Assembly (NCBI RefSeq): GCF_002192695.1
Contig: NZ_MTLG01000074.1
Location: 1 to 64,000, forward strand
DNA length: 64,000 nucleotides
Source: Achromobacter xylosoxidans
Lineage (GTDB): Bacteria > Pseudomonadota > Gammaproteobacteria > Burkholderiales > Burkholderiaceae_B
Reading direction: 5' to 3'
Shown: piece after piece, positions 9,258 through 18,291 of the stretch
Layout: each line of letters opens with the position of its first letter
Numbering within the stretch: the stretch's first letter is position 1
Made by a program: the position numbers and the translations under genes
Notes under the pieces: generated by a model
The model's database searches: none
What the model was told of the DNA's origin: nothing
Seen by the model: the letters and a program-made list of their open reading frames with translations, nothing else

Positions 9258-10424
9258 ATGACGGACATAGGCCGCCTGGCACACGTCGAGCAGGCGCTCA
9301 GCCCGCTGCACGTGCGGGCGTATTTCGACGAAGACCTGTACGCCCGCGAACAGGAAGTGATATTCAAGCGCTCGCCGCTGTATGTCGGGCATGAGAAAGC
9401 CGTGCCCGAATCCGGCGACTGGCGCCGGCTGCCGCACGAGGACGGCGGGCGCGTCCTCGTGCGCGGCGCCGGCGGCGTGGAACTGATATCCAACGTATGC
9501 CGCCACCGCCAGTCGCTGATCCTGGGCGGCGAGACAGGCGCCGTCACCGGGCCGGGCAAGCCGGCAGGCAATCTGTCGGCCACGGGCGGCAACATCGTCT
9601 GCCCGCTGCACCGCTGGACTTATGACAATCGCGGCCAGATCCTGGGCGCGCCGCAATTCCCCAGCACGCCTTGCCTGAACCTGCCGCGCTTTCCCCTCAA
9701 GCGCTGCCACGGCCTGCTGTTCGAGGGCCCGGGCGACCCGCTGGCGGACCTGGGCGACCTGTTCGCCCGGCCCGAGTTCGACTTCTCGGACTATGTGCTG
9801 GACCACGTCGAGGTGCATCAATGCAACTACAACTGGAAGACCTTCATCGAGGTCTATCTGGAGGACTATCACGTCGGGCCGTTCCACCCGGGCCTCGGGC
9901 GCTTCGTCACCTGCGAGGACCTGAGCTGGGAATTCGGCAAGCGCCGCAGCCTGCAGCGCGTGGGCGTGCACGATGCCCTGGAGAAGCCCGGTTCCGACGT
10001 GTACCGCGACTGGCACGGCACTCTGATGCGCTACCGGGATGGCTCGCCTCCCGATTTCGGCGCGATCTGGGTGACCTACTTTCCCACCCACATGATCGAG
10101 CTTTACCCGCACGTGCTGGTGCTATCCACGCTCTATCCCAAGGGCCCGCAGGAGACGGTCAACATCGCCGAGTTCTACTATCCCGAGGAAATCGCCCTGT
10201 TCGAACGCGAATTCGTCGAAGCGCAACGCGCCGCCTACATGGAAACCGCGGTCGAGGACGACGAAATCGGCGAACGCATGGATGCCGGCAGACGCGCGCT
10301 GCTGCGGCGCGGCGTCAGCGAGAGCGGTCCGTACCAGTCTCCCATGGAGGACGGCATGCTGCACTTCCACGAGTGGTACCGCGGCACCATGGGCGAGCAA
10401 TTGGGCGATTGCGCCGCGCCCTGA
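9258..10424 (+). CDS. alcE: AlcE, Rieske-type oxygenase
   Basis: 388-aa ring-hydroxylating-oxygenase alpha-subunit homologue. In alcaligin synthesis it is credited with C-hydroxylation of putrescine, which explains the ring hydroxyls of alcaligin. Rieske [2Fe-2S] ligands are visible as C81-x-H83 and C115-x2-H118; the gap between them is longer than usual because of a glycine-rich insert. The mononuclear iron site lies in EVYLEDYHVGPFHPG (Asp and two His). The ATG at 9258 has AAGGAG six bases upstream. Last gene of the alcABCDE run; a near-perfect dyad follows before alcR. Confidence 0.93.
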   Translation: MTDIGRLAHVEQALSPLHVRAYFDEDLYAREQEVIFKRSPLYVGHEKAVPESGDWRRLPHEDGGRVLVRGAGGVELISNVCRHRQSLILGGETGAVTGPGKPAGNLSATGGNIVCPLHRWTYDNRGQILGAPQFPSTPCLNLPRFPLKRCHGLLFEGPGDPLADLGDLFARPEFDFSDYVLDHVEVHQCNYNWKTFIEVYLEDYHVGPFHPGLGRFVTCEDLSWEFGKRRSLQRVGVHDALEKPGSDVYRDWHGTLMRYRDGSPPDFGAIWVTYFPTHMIELYPHVLVLSTLYPKGPQETVNIAEFYYPEEIALFEREFVEAQRAAYMETAVEDDEIGERMDAGRRALLRRGVSESGPYQSPMEDGMLHFHEWYRGTMGEQLGDCAAP

Positions 10425-10447
10425 GCGCCACTGACAGCCCTTGAATC

Positions 10448-10472
10448 AATGCGAATATATGCTATTCTCATT
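10448..10472 (+). promoter_or_regulatory. Fur-type / AlcR dyad before alcR
   Basis: A 25-base near-perfect inverted repeat, AATGnGAATA-5 bases-TATTCnCATT, in the gap between alcE and alcR, about 55 bases before the alcR GTG. Its half-sites (AATGAGAAT on the reverse strand) resemble Fur half-sites, but it matches the 19-base Fur consensus less well than the alcA site. It probably drives iron-dependent expression of alcR independently of the alcA promoter. Binding by AlcR itself is an alternative. Confidence 0.7.
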
Positions 10473-10526
10473 TAGACCCCGCCGCTTCCCCTGGCCGACA
10501 TCCGGGGGACTCAACCCGCAGCGCGA

Positions 10527-11498
10527 GTGACGCCATTGAATCCCTCCTTCCCCGCCGTCCGATTCACCGTCGCCGATTTCAACCGCCTGGGCGGCCATAA
10601 CGGTTTCCACTATCAGTTGCCCGGATTCCAGGCCGCGAGCGCCGATCCGGACACCGTTTGCATCGCCGAAGGCCGCGTCGAGGAACACGCCATTCGCCCC
10701 GGCCTGACGCTGGTCATGTCCGACGTGCTGGTGCATCACCACTACGAATCGACTTCGGTCATGACGCCCCGCTTTTCGGCCATCGTCATGCTCCAGGGCC
10801 AGGCTCAGGCGCGCGTCGGCCACCACGACGACCTGCCGCTGGTGGCCCAAAGCGGCATCAGCGCCGCCTACGGCGATACGGTCGCCATGACCGGCATCCA
10901 CCATGCCGGCCAGCGGCTGCGCAGCGTCAATCTGTCGCTGTCCGAGCCGGACGCCGCGGACGACGACCCGATCAGCGATCGGATCCGCAAAGCCCTGCGC
11001 ACGCCCGCCTTCCGGCTGCGGCGTTGGCAGGTGCAGGCGCATCTGATGCAGTCCATCGAACACCTGCTGGAATGCCGTTGGGACGATCCGCTGCGCGCCA
11101 TGCTGCGCGAAGGCGTCGGCGCGCAGCTTCTGGCGCATGCTTTGGCTGCGCTGGACCAGCAGGAGCCCGAACCTGGCACGCTGTCGCAGCGCGACCGCCA
11201 GTTGCTGGAACGCGTGCGGGAACGGCTGCACAGCGCGCCAGGCGAAGAGCACACCCTGGATGACCTGGCGAAATTGGCCTGCATGAGCCCCAGCACCCTG
11301 CGCGCCAAGTTCCGCGCCGCCTATCAATGCTCCGTGTTCAGCTGGCTGCGGGAACGTCGGCTGGAGGTCGCCCGCGAGCAACTGGCTCGCGGCTGCAGCG
11401 TGCAGCAGGCCGCCCACTGCGTGGGCTATCGGCATGCCACCAATTTCGCCACGGCGTTCCGCGAGCGCTATGGCGTCGCGCCCAGCGAACTGAACTGA
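10527..11498 (+). CDS. alcR: AlcR, AraC-family activator of alcaligin genes
   Basis: 323-aa regulator. In Bordetella AlcR activates alc and fauA transcription when the cell senses alcaligin. The C-terminal 85 residues hold the AraC double HTH (DDLAKLACMSPSTLRAKFRA and SVQQAAHCVGYRHATNFATA, ending FRERYGVAPSELN). The N-terminal part is the presumed alcaligin-sensing domain. I chose the GTG at 10527; a TTG three codons later is possible and neither has a strong ribosome site. It sits between the biosynthetic operon and alcS, as in Bordetella. Confidence 0.92.
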   Translation: MTPLNPSFPAVRFTVADFNRLGGHNGFHYQLPGFQAASADPDTVCIAEGRVEEHAIRPGLTLVMSDVLVHHHYESTSVMTPRFSAIVMLQGQAQARVGHHDDLPLVAQSGISAAYGDTVAMTGIHHAGQRLRSVNLSLSEPDAADDDPISDRIRKALRTPAFRLRRWQVQAHLMQSIEHLLECRWDDPLRAMLREGVGAQLLAHALAALDQQEPEPGTLSQRDRQLLERVRERLHSAPGEEHTLDDLAKLACMSPSTLRAKFRAAYQCSVFSWLRERRLEVAREQLARGCSVQQAAHCVGYRHATNFATAFRERYGVAPSELN

Positions 11499-11594
11499 GC
11501 GGGGCGGCCGTGAGCGCCCCGACCCGCGGCTTTCGGCGGCATCCATCGTTCTTGCGGCGTTGCCCATTCATCCTGCCGCGGCTGGCGGGCGACC

Positions 11595-12866
11595 ATGAGG
11601 CGACGTTTCCCGCCCCGGGAAGCCCCTGCCCCGGACGCTGCCGTGCCCCGCCCCGACAAACCGACTTCCTTTCCCATGATGGTGCTGATGCTGGGCCTGC
11701 TGGCCTGCGTGGCGCCCGCCACCATCGATGCCTATCTGCCCGCCTTCGCCGCGCTGGAGCGGGAGTTCGGCGTGCCGCAAGAAACCGTGCAGCTGACCCT
11801 GGGGGTCTACATGTTCTGCTACGCGGCGATGCTGCTGCTGCATGGAACGCTGTCGGATTCGCTGGGCCGGCGCCGCGTCATCCTGGCGACGCTGGTTTGC
11901 TACATCGGCGGCAGCGCGCTGGCCGCCGCCGCGCCGAGCTTCGGCTGGCTGTTGGCGGCGCGGGCGCTGCAGGGCCTGTCCGCCGGCGCCGGCATCGTGG
12001 TGGGCCAGGCCATCGTGCGCGACTGCTACGAAGGGCCGGCGGCGCAGCGCGTCATGTCCTACCTCATCCTGGTATTCAATCTGTCGCCGGCATTGGCGCC
12101 CATCATCGGCGGCCAGTTGGCGGCGCAGCTGGGCTGGCGCGCCGTCTTCGTGATGCTTGCCGCCCTGGCCGCGGCGGCCTGGGCGCTATGCGCCTGGCGG
12201 CTCCCCGAGACCCTGCCCGCCAGCCGGCGCAGGCCGCTGTCGTGCCGCGCATTGGCTGGCGGCTACGGCGCGCTCCTTGCAGACCGGCGATTCGTCGCGC
12301 TCGCCGCCGCCTTCAGCCTGATCTTCGCGGCCCAGGGCTTCCTCATCGGCGCCGCGCCGGACTTCATCGCCAACGTCCTGGGCCTGCCCGTAACGGATTT
12401 CGCGTATCTGTTCGTGCCGCTCGTGATCGGCGCCATGGCGGGCGCGCTGTTCGCGGCGCGCAAGGCCGGGCGCTGGACGGACCACCGCATCACCAGGCTG
12501 GCCTACCTGTTGATGGGCGGCAGCTGCCTGGCAAGCGTCATGTATGCCGCGAGCGCCGGACAGCCCGCCCTGCCCTGGGCGGTCATCCTGCCCGCCATCT
12601 ACACCTGCGGCCTGGCCATGTGCGTCCCGGCCATGACCCTGCACATCCTGGCCCGTGCGCCCGGCCTGTCCGGCACCGCCGCCTCGGTCCTCGGCTTCGC
12701 CCAGATGCTGGCCTTTTCGGTAGCCAGCGGCTGGGGCGTGCCCCTGGTGTACGGCCGGCCCCTGGGCCTGGCGCTTGCAATGCTGGCCTGCGTCGCCGCG
12801 AGCGCGGCAGGCTGGGCCTGGCTGCAACGGCAGTCCGCGCCTTTGGCGAACGCCCGCTCGGGTTGA
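11595..12866 (+). CDS. alcS: AlcS, MFS alcaligin exporter
   Basis: Inner-membrane major-facilitator transporter of the Bcr/CflA drug-resistance type, 423 aa with about 12 hydrophobic segments. The MFS loop signature HGTLSDSLGRRRVIL follows TM2, and the Bcr-type PATIDAYLPAF lies in TM1. In Bordetella AlcS exports alcaligin and so also sets the intracellular inducer level seen by AlcR. The start at 11595 leaves an Arg/Pro-rich cytoplasmic leader of about 27 residues. It lies 96 bases after alcR with no terminator visible, so it may be read from the alcR promoter. Confidence 0.9.
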   Translation: MRRRFPPREAPAPDAAVPRPDKPTSFPMMVLMLGLLACVAPATIDAYLPAFAALEREFGVPQETVQLTLGVYMFCYAAMLLLHGTLSDSLGRRRVILATLVCYIGGSALAAAAPSFGWLLAARALQGLSAGAGIVVGQAIVRDCYEGPAAQRVMSYLILVFNLSPALAPIIGGQLAAQLGWRAVFVMLAALAAAAWALCAWRLPETLPASRRRPLSCRALAGGYGALLADRRFVALAAAFSLIFAAQGFLIGAAPDFIANVLGLPVTDFAYLFVPLVIGAMAGALFAARKAGRWTDHRITRLAYLLMGGSCLASVMYAASAGQPALPWAVILPAIYTCGLAMCVPAMTLHILARAPGLSGTAASVLGFAQMLAFSVASGWGVPLVYGRPLGLALAMLACVAASAAGWAWLQRQSAPLANARSG

Positions 12867-12925
12867 TGCGGCGGCGTTCGGCATACGCATCGCATCTTCC
12901 GGCATACGTTCAAGTCTCCTGCAAA

Positions 12926-12944
12926 AACAATAATTCTCATTACC
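12926..12944 (+). promoter_or_regulatory. Fur-like box before fauA
   Basis: Matches 13 of 19 positions of the Fur consensus, strongest in the right half (TCATTA). It lies 27 bases before the fauA ATG, in an AT-rich patch unlike the flanking coding DNA. Iron repression of fauA through Fur is expected from Bordetella. Confidence 0.7.
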
Positions 12945-12970
12945 AAATTTTTCAGCCGGAGCTTGTGTTC

Positions 12971-15187
12971 ATGTCCCCCGCACTGTCCCCGCCGCGCGCG
13001 CTTAGGCGCCGGGCGAATCTGCTTACCCTGGCCGTTCGCGCGGCCTTGCTGTGCTCAGCCTTGCCCTACCACGCCGCCAACGCGCAATCCAGCTCATCAG
13101 CCGGCGCCGAACAGCCCGCCGAACTCCCGGCCGTCACGGTCCGGGGCGCCGGCGTGCCCGGCACCACCGAAGGCACCCATGCCTACAACACCGAGGCCAT
13201 GAGCACCGCAACCGGCCTGACGCTGTCGCCGCGGGAGACCCCGCAATCGGTCAGCGTGGTGACCCGCCAGCAGATCGAGGACCAGGGCTTGCAGGACACC
13301 GGTTCCATCCTGGCCAGCGCGCCAGGCATCTCCGTCACGCGCAGCGACAGCAACCGCCTGTCGTTCTCGGCGCGCGGCTTCGCCATCGACAACTTCCAGT
13401 TCGACGGTCTGAACGCCCCGATCCTGAGCCAATGGAACTACGGCTCCACCGACATGGACGCCGCCATCTACGACCGGGTGGAGATCGTGCGCGGCGCCAC
13501 CGGCCTGATGACCGGCTCGGGCAATCCCTCCGCCGCGGTGAACTTCATCCGCAAGAAGCCGCTGCGCGAGTTCGCGCTGTCCGGCAGCGCCAGCGCCGGC
13601 AGTTGGGATTACGTGCGCGGCGACGCCGACCTGTCCGTGCCGCTGACGGAGAACGGACGCATCCGCTCGCGCTTCGTCGCCGCCTACAGCCAGGGCGACA
13701 GCTACGTCACGTTCCTGGATTCGCGCAAGCGTACGCTATACGGCGTGATCAGCGCCGACCTCACTCCCGACACGCTGCTCACCGTCGGCTTGGAGTATCA
13801 GCGCAACCAGGGCAACGGTTTCGGCAGCGGTTTCCCGCTGTTCTATTCGGACGGCTCGCGCACCGACTTCAACCGGTCCGTGGCCAACAACACGCGCTGG
13901 GCGCGCATCGACACCGAATCGACCACCACCTTCGTGGACCTGAGCCACCGCTTCGCGAACGATTGGAAGGCGCGCGCGGCCTATAGCCACAACGAGGGCG
14001 AATACCGCATGAAGCAGCTTTACCGTGGCGGCTATCCGGACCGGACCAGCGGCACGGGCATGAGCAGCAGCTTCAACAACTACGATGGCGACCGCTCGCG
14101 CGACGACATCAACCTGACGCTGTCGGGCCCGTTCCAGCTGTTCGGCCGCAAGCACGAACTGGCCCTGGGCTGGATGAGCGTCAACGACCACAGCGACATC
14201 GGCCAGTACCTCATGGTCGGCGCCAAGCCCGCCATCGGCAGCTTCTTCGACTGGCGCCAGGACCATATCGCCGAACCGACCTGGTCCAGCCGCAAGACGC
14301 CCGCGGACGACATGCGGGTCAAGCAGACCGGGACCTACGCCGTGGGCCGGTTTTCGTTGGCTGATCCGCTGCACCTGATCGTGGGCGGACGCTGGAGCAA
14401 TTGGGAGACCAACCAGACCTACTTCGGCAGCAAGCGGCAATACAAGATCAACGACCAGTTCACGCCCTACGCGGGCCTGATCTACGACATCAACAAGACC
14501 TACACGGCCTACGCCAGCTATACCGAGATCTTCCAGCCGCAGAACGCGCGCTCGCCCAGCGGCTCCATCCTGCCGCCCATCGACGGCAAGAGCTACGAGA
14601 TCGGCTTGAAGGCGTCTTACCTGGACGGCCTGCTGGACGCGGCCGTCTCGCTGTACCAGACCCGCCAGAACAACCTGGCCCAGGCCATTCCCGGCGAGTC
14701 CGTCATAGGCATGCCCGGCACGCAGGCCTATCGCGCGGCATCCGGCGCCAAGGTCGAAGGCTTCGAGCTGGAAACCACCGGGCAGATCATGCCCAACTGG
14801 AACATCGCGGCCAGCTACACGCATTTCACCGCCAAGGACGCCGACGGCAAGCCCATCAACACCAGCCATCCGCGCAGCCTGTTCAAGCTCTACACCACCT
14901 ACCGCCTGCCCGGCGACCTGAACCGGCTGACGGTGGGCGGCGGCGTGGACTGGCAAAGCCGCATGTACCAGGCCGCCCCCAGCCCGCGCGGCAACGTGGA
15001 CGTGGAGCAAGGCAGCTACATGCTGGTGAACCTGATGGCGCGCTACGAGTTCAGCAAGCACGTTTCCGCCAATCTCAACGTCAACAATCTGTTCGACAAG
15101 AAGTATTACGACCAGATCGGCTTTTTCAGCCAGGGTTGGTGGGGCGCGCCGCGCAACGTGATGCTGACGCTCAGGGCCCAATATTGA
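12971..15187 (+). CDS. fauA: FauA, TonB-dependent ferric alcaligin receptor
   Basis: Outer-membrane gated barrel that takes up ferric alcaligin using TonB energy. 738 aa. A basic, hydrophobic signal peptide ends near ANA-QSS (about residue 38); a TonB-box-like AVTVRG follows; the plug domain includes SPRETPQSVSVVTRQQIEDQ and ARGFAIDNFQFDGL, then VRGATGLMTGSGNPSAAVNF. The barrel ends in NVMLTLRAQY with a terminal aromatic residue. The frame is open far upstream through alcS, but the ATG at 12971 is the only start giving a signal peptide, and the Fur-like box sits just before it. Confidence 0.94.
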   Translation: MSPALSPPRALRRRANLLTLAVRAALLCSALPYHAANAQSSSSAGAEQPAELPAVTVRGAGVPGTTEGTHAYNTEAMSTATGLTLSPRETPQSVSVVTRQQIEDQGLQDTGSILASAPGISVTRSDSNRLSFSARGFAIDNFQFDGLNAPILSQWNYGSTDMDAAIYDRVEIVRGATGLMTGSGNPSAAVNFIRKKPLREFALSGSASAGSWDYVRGDADLSVPLTENGRIRSRFVAAYSQGDSYVTFLDSRKRTLYGVISADLTPDTLLTVGLEYQRNQGNGFGSGFPLFYSDGSRTDFNRSVANNTRWARIDTESTTTFVDLSHRFANDWKARAAYSHNEGEYRMKQLYRGGYPDRTSGTGMSSSFNNYDGDRSRDDINLTLSGPFQLFGRKHELALGWMSVNDHSDIGQYLMVGAKPAIGSFFDWRQDHIAEPTWSSRKTPADDMRVKQTGTYAVGRFSLADPLHLIVGGRWSNWETNQTYFGSKRQYKINDQFTPYAGLIYDINKTYTAYASYTEIFQPQNARSPSGSILPPIDGKSYEIGLKASYLDGLLDAAVSLYQTRQNNLAQAIPGESVIGMPGTQAYRAASGAKVEGFELETTGQIMPNWNIAASYTHFTAKDADGKPINTSHPRSLFKLYTTYRLPGDLNRLTVGGGVDWQSRMYQAAPSPRGNVDVEQGSYMLVNLMARYEFSKHVSANLNVNNLFDKKYYDQIGFFSQGWWGAPRNVMLTLRAQY

Positions 15188-15207
15188 TCGGGGGAATTGC
15201 CGGCACG

Positions 15208-16278
15208 ATGCGTCTAAGCCTTACACGCTTGAACCATGCGATCCTGCGGGCCGGCGCGGCCTGCCTGGCCGTGCTCGCCCTGGCGGCCTGCGACCGCGCC
15301 GCCGATGCGCCGGCCGCTCCAGCGCCACCGGCTGCCCAGGCCGATGGTTTTCCGGTCACGATAGAGAGCGCGCTGGGCCGCGCCGTCATCGCGGCGCCGC
15401 CCCAACGCGTGGTCACGCTGGGCCTGGGCGCCGACGATCTGGCGCTGTCGCTGGGCGTGGTGCCGGTGGGCGTGGGCCGCGCCGACTGGGGCGGCGACGC
15501 CGACCATTACTGGCCCTGGGTGCGCGCCGCGATCGAGGCCCGCGGCGCGCCACTGCCGCAGGCCATCGCCATGTTTCCGGAACTGGACGTCGAAGCCATC
15601 GTCGCCCTGCGGCCGGACGTGGTGCTGGCGCCTTTTTCCGGCGTCAGCGCCGAAGCCTATGCGCAGTTGTCGCGGCTGGTGCCGGTGGTGGCCTATCCGG
15701 AACAGCCATTCCTGACCCCGGTGGATGCGCAGATCGACCTGATCGCGGCGGCGCTGGGCCGGCGCGCCCAGGCCGCGGCGCTCAAGGCGCAGATCCGCGG
15801 TGCGCTGGCGCAGGCCTCGCGCGACCACCCCGTGCTGGCCGGCAAGACCTTCGCGTATGTGCGCGCCGACCTGGGTTCGGGCAATTTCGCGGCCTATGTG
15901 GCGGGGGATCCGCGCGTGGACACGATCGCCGCCATGGGCCTGAAACTGGCGCCGTCCATGCGGGGCCTGCACGCCAGCGCCGGCCATTTCGCCCATTACC
16001 TGGGTTTCGAACATGCCGACGCGCTGGGTGACGTCGACGTGCTCGTATCCTGGTTCTACACCCCCCAGGAGCGCGACCGGACCGCGGCGCTGCCGCTGTA
16101 CGCCTCCATCCCCGCCGTGAAGCGCGGCGCCTACGTGGCGCTGAGCGACCCGGCGCTGCTCATGGCTTCTTCCTCGGGCACGCCGCTGGCCGTGGCGTGG
16201 ATGCTGGGCAAGCTGGCGCCGGCATTGGCCGCGGCAGCCGAGCGGGCCGAAGCTGGACCCGGAGCCCAGAATGAATAA
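15208..16278 (+). CDS. Fe-siderophore ABC transporter binding lipoprotein
   Basis: Class III (FepB/FecB/FhuD-type) binding protein that would carry the ferri-siderophore from FauA to the permeases. 356 aa, with a lipobox LALAACD near residue 29, so it is membrane-anchored, whereas most Gram-negative siderophore binding proteins are soluble. The N-lobe shows PPQRVVTLGLGADDLALSLG and LDVEAIVALRPDVVLAPF, the standard FecB-type features. It overlaps the next gene by 8 bases and follows fauA by 20 bases, which ties the importer to alcaligin uptake by position. Confidence 0.9.
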   Translation: MRLSLTRLNHAILRAGAACLAVLALAACDRAADAPAAPAPPAAQADGFPVTIESALGRAVIAAPPQRVVTLGLGADDLALSLGVVPVGVGRADWGGDADHYWPWVRAAIEARGAPLPQAIAMFPELDVEAIVALRPDVVLAPFSGVSAEAYAQLSRLVPVVAYPEQPFLTPVDAQIDLIAAALGRRAQAAALKAQIRGALAQASRDHPVLAGKTFAYVRADLGSGNFAAYVAGDPRVDTIAAMGLKLAPSMRGLHASAGHFAHYLGFEHADALGDVDVLVSWFYTPQERDRTAALPLYASIPAVKRGAYVALSDPALLMASSSGTPLAVAWMLGKLAPALAAAAERAEAGPGAQNE

Positions 16279-17260
16279 GCCGGCCCATGCAGCCGGCTTG
16301 GGCGCGGCCTGTCTGTTGCTCGCCGCCGCCATCCTGGGCAGTCTCTGGCTCGGTTCACGCAACCTGTCGCCCGGCACGGTCTGGCAAGCTCTGTTCCAGC
16401 CCGATGATGGCTACGCCGCCCTGGTGGTCGCCTCGCGCATGCCGCGCACCTTGCTGGCCGTGTTGACCGGCGCGGCGCTGGCCGTGGCTGGCGCGCTGAT
16501 CCAGGCCCTGACCCGCAATCCGCTGGCGGAGCCCGGGCTGTTGGGCGTCAACGCCGGCGCCGCCGCCTCCATTGTGACCACCGCTCTCGCGCTCGGCGGC
16601 CTGCCGGCCCATCCGTTCTGGGCGGCCCTGCCCGGCGCACTGGCCGCGGCGTTGGCCGTATACCTGATCGGCGCGGGCGGCCGGGGCCTGCAGCCGGTGC
16701 GCCTGATCCTGGCCGGCGCGGCGGTCAACGCGGTACTGTTCGCCTACGTGCAGGCCGTGGCCTTGCTGCGCGAGGACATTTTCGACGCCTATCGGTTCTG
16801 GGCCGTCGGCTCGCTGGCGGGACGCTCCATGGCCGAAGTGGCCCGGGCCGCCCCCTACATAGGCGCCGGCCTGCTGCTGGCGCTGGCACTGGCCCGGCCC
16901 TTGAACGTCCTGGCGCTGGGGCAGGCGCTTGCCCGGGCGCTGGGGGTGCGCGCCGGGTTGTACCGCGCGCTGGGCCTGCTCGGCGTGGCCATGCTGGCCG
17001 CCGCCGCCACTGCGGCCGCGGGCCCCATCGCCTTCGTCGGCCTGGCCGTTCCGCATATTGCCCGCCGCATCGGCGGGCCCGACCTGCGCTGGCAACTCGT
17101 CTACTGCCTGCTGCTGGGCCCCATCCTGATGCTGGCGGCCGACATCCTGGCGCGCCTGTTGCGCGCGCCGGCGGAGCTGCTGACCGGCGTGGTGGCCGCG
17201 TTCCTCGGCGCGCCGTTCCTGCTGGCGGCCTTGCGCCGCCGGCCAGGGAGCCGCCCGTGA
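16271..17260 (+). CDS. Iron-siderophore ABC permease (FecCD family), subunit 1
   Basis: Inner-membrane FepD/FhuB-type permease, 329 aa with about nine or ten hydrophobic helices. Family motifs: SRMPRTLLAVLTGAALAVAG and ALIQALTRNPLAEPGLLGVN near the N-terminus, and GPIAFVGLAVPHIARRIGGP, the cytoplasmic loop that contacts the ATPase. The start overlaps the binding-protein stop and its own stop overlaps the next permease (GTGA), so the block is translationally coupled. Confidence 0.93.
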   Translation: MNKPAHAAGLGAACLLLAAAILGSLWLGSRNLSPGTVWQALFQPDDGYAALVVASRMPRTLLAVLTGAALAVAGALIQALTRNPLAEPGLLGVNAGAAASIVTTALALGGLPAHPFWAALPGALAAALAVYLIGAGGRGLQPVRLILAGAAVNAVLFAYVQAVALLREDIFDAYRFWAVGSLAGRSMAEVARAAPYIGAGLLLALALARPLNVLALGQALARALGVRAGLYRALGLLGVAMLAAAATAAAGPIAFVGLAVPHIARRIGGPDLRWQLVYCLLLGPILMLAADILARLLRAPAELLTGVVAAFLGAPFLLAALRRRPGSRP

Positions 17261-18291
17261 GCGGCCAGCGGCGCACGCTGCGCGTCGGTGCCTGGCTGTC
17301 GCTCCCCTACTCGCCACGCGCGCTGGCCTACGCCTCGCTGCTGGCGGCGCTGGCGATTGCATCGATTGCCGGCGCCCTGTTGGCGGGAGAGCAAGGACCC
17401 GCCTGGTCCCGGATCGGACGCATCCTGGCGGGCGGCGGCACGGCGATCGAGCACTGGCTGGTCTATACCGTCAGGCTGCCGCGCGCGCTGGCCGCGCTGG
17501 GCGCCGGCGCCGCGCTGGCCCTGTCGGGCGCGCTGTTCCAGAGCATTACCCGCAACCCGCTGGGCAGTCCCGACATCATCGGCCTCACGGCGGGCGCCTC
17601 GGCGGGCGCCGTGGCGGTGACGATGGTCTGGCCGGGCGCGATGCCGCTGGCCTGGGGCGCCGCGGGCGGCGCGCTGCTGGCGACGGCGGGAGTCTGGTTC
17701 GGATCCGGCGCCGGGTTTTCCGCGCCCCATCGCATGGTGGTCGCGGGCATCGCAGTGGCCGCCGTCGCCTTCGCCTTCGTGCAGTACGGACTCTCCAATC
17801 TGCGCCGCGAACAGGCGCATCTGGCCGCCACCTGGCTCAACGGCAATCTGGCCGGCAAGACCTGGAACGATGTTGCCTTGATCGGCTCGGCCTGCGCGGT
17901 GCTGCTGCCCTTGGCGCTTGGCCTGGGCGCGCGCCTGCGGCTGCTGGAAATGGGCGACGACGTGGCGCTCGCCTTGGGCGTCGCCCCTGGACCGAGCCGG
18001 CTCGCGGCGACGCTGCTGGCCGTGCTGGCCGCCGCCGCGGCCGTCAGCGTGGCCGGTCCCATCGCCTTCATTGCGCTCGCGGCTCCGCAGATCGCGCGGC
18101 GCTGCGTCCCGGCCAGCGGTCCGCAGCCCCTGTTGGCCGCCTTGACCGGCGCCGTGCTGCTGGCAGGCGCGGATCTGCTGTCGCGTTCGGCTGGCGCCAA
18201 TGGCTTGCCGGTAGGCGTTCTTACCGCCGGGATCGGCGGTCTCTATCTCGCATTTCTGCTGCTGCTCGAATGGCGCAAGGTCTCGACGTGA
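17257..18291 (+). CDS. Iron-siderophore ABC permease (FecCD family), subunit 2
   Basis: FepG/FecD-type partner permease, 344 aa. Shows VRLPRALAALGAGAALALSG, QSITRNPLGSPDIIGLTAGA and GPIAFIALAAPQIARR in the same order as the preceding permease, so the two form a heterodimer. GTG start overlapping the upstream stop. The C-terminal end overlaps the ATPase start. Confidence 0.93.
   Translation: MSGQRRTLRVGAWLSLPYSPRALAYASLLAALAIASIAGALLAGEQGPAWSRIGRILAGGGTAIEHWLVYTVRLPRALAALGAGAALALSGALFQSITRNPLGSPDIIGLTAGASAGAVAVTMVWPGAMPLAWGAAGGALLATAGVWFGSGAGFSAPHRMVVAGIAVAAVAFAFVQYGLSNLRREQAHLAATWLNGNLAGKTWNDVALIGSACAVLLPLALGLGARLRLLEMGDDVALALGVAPGPSRLAATLLAVLAAAAAVSVAGPIAFIALAAPQIARRCVPASGPQPLLAALTGAVLLAGADLLSRSAGANGLPVGVLTAGIGGLYLAFLLLLEWRKVST

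Noticed and set aside
11327..15187. Apparent 1,286-aa protein joining alcS region to fauA
   Set aside because: The frame is open by chance through alcS; the fauA signal peptide and Fur-like site place the true start at 12971.
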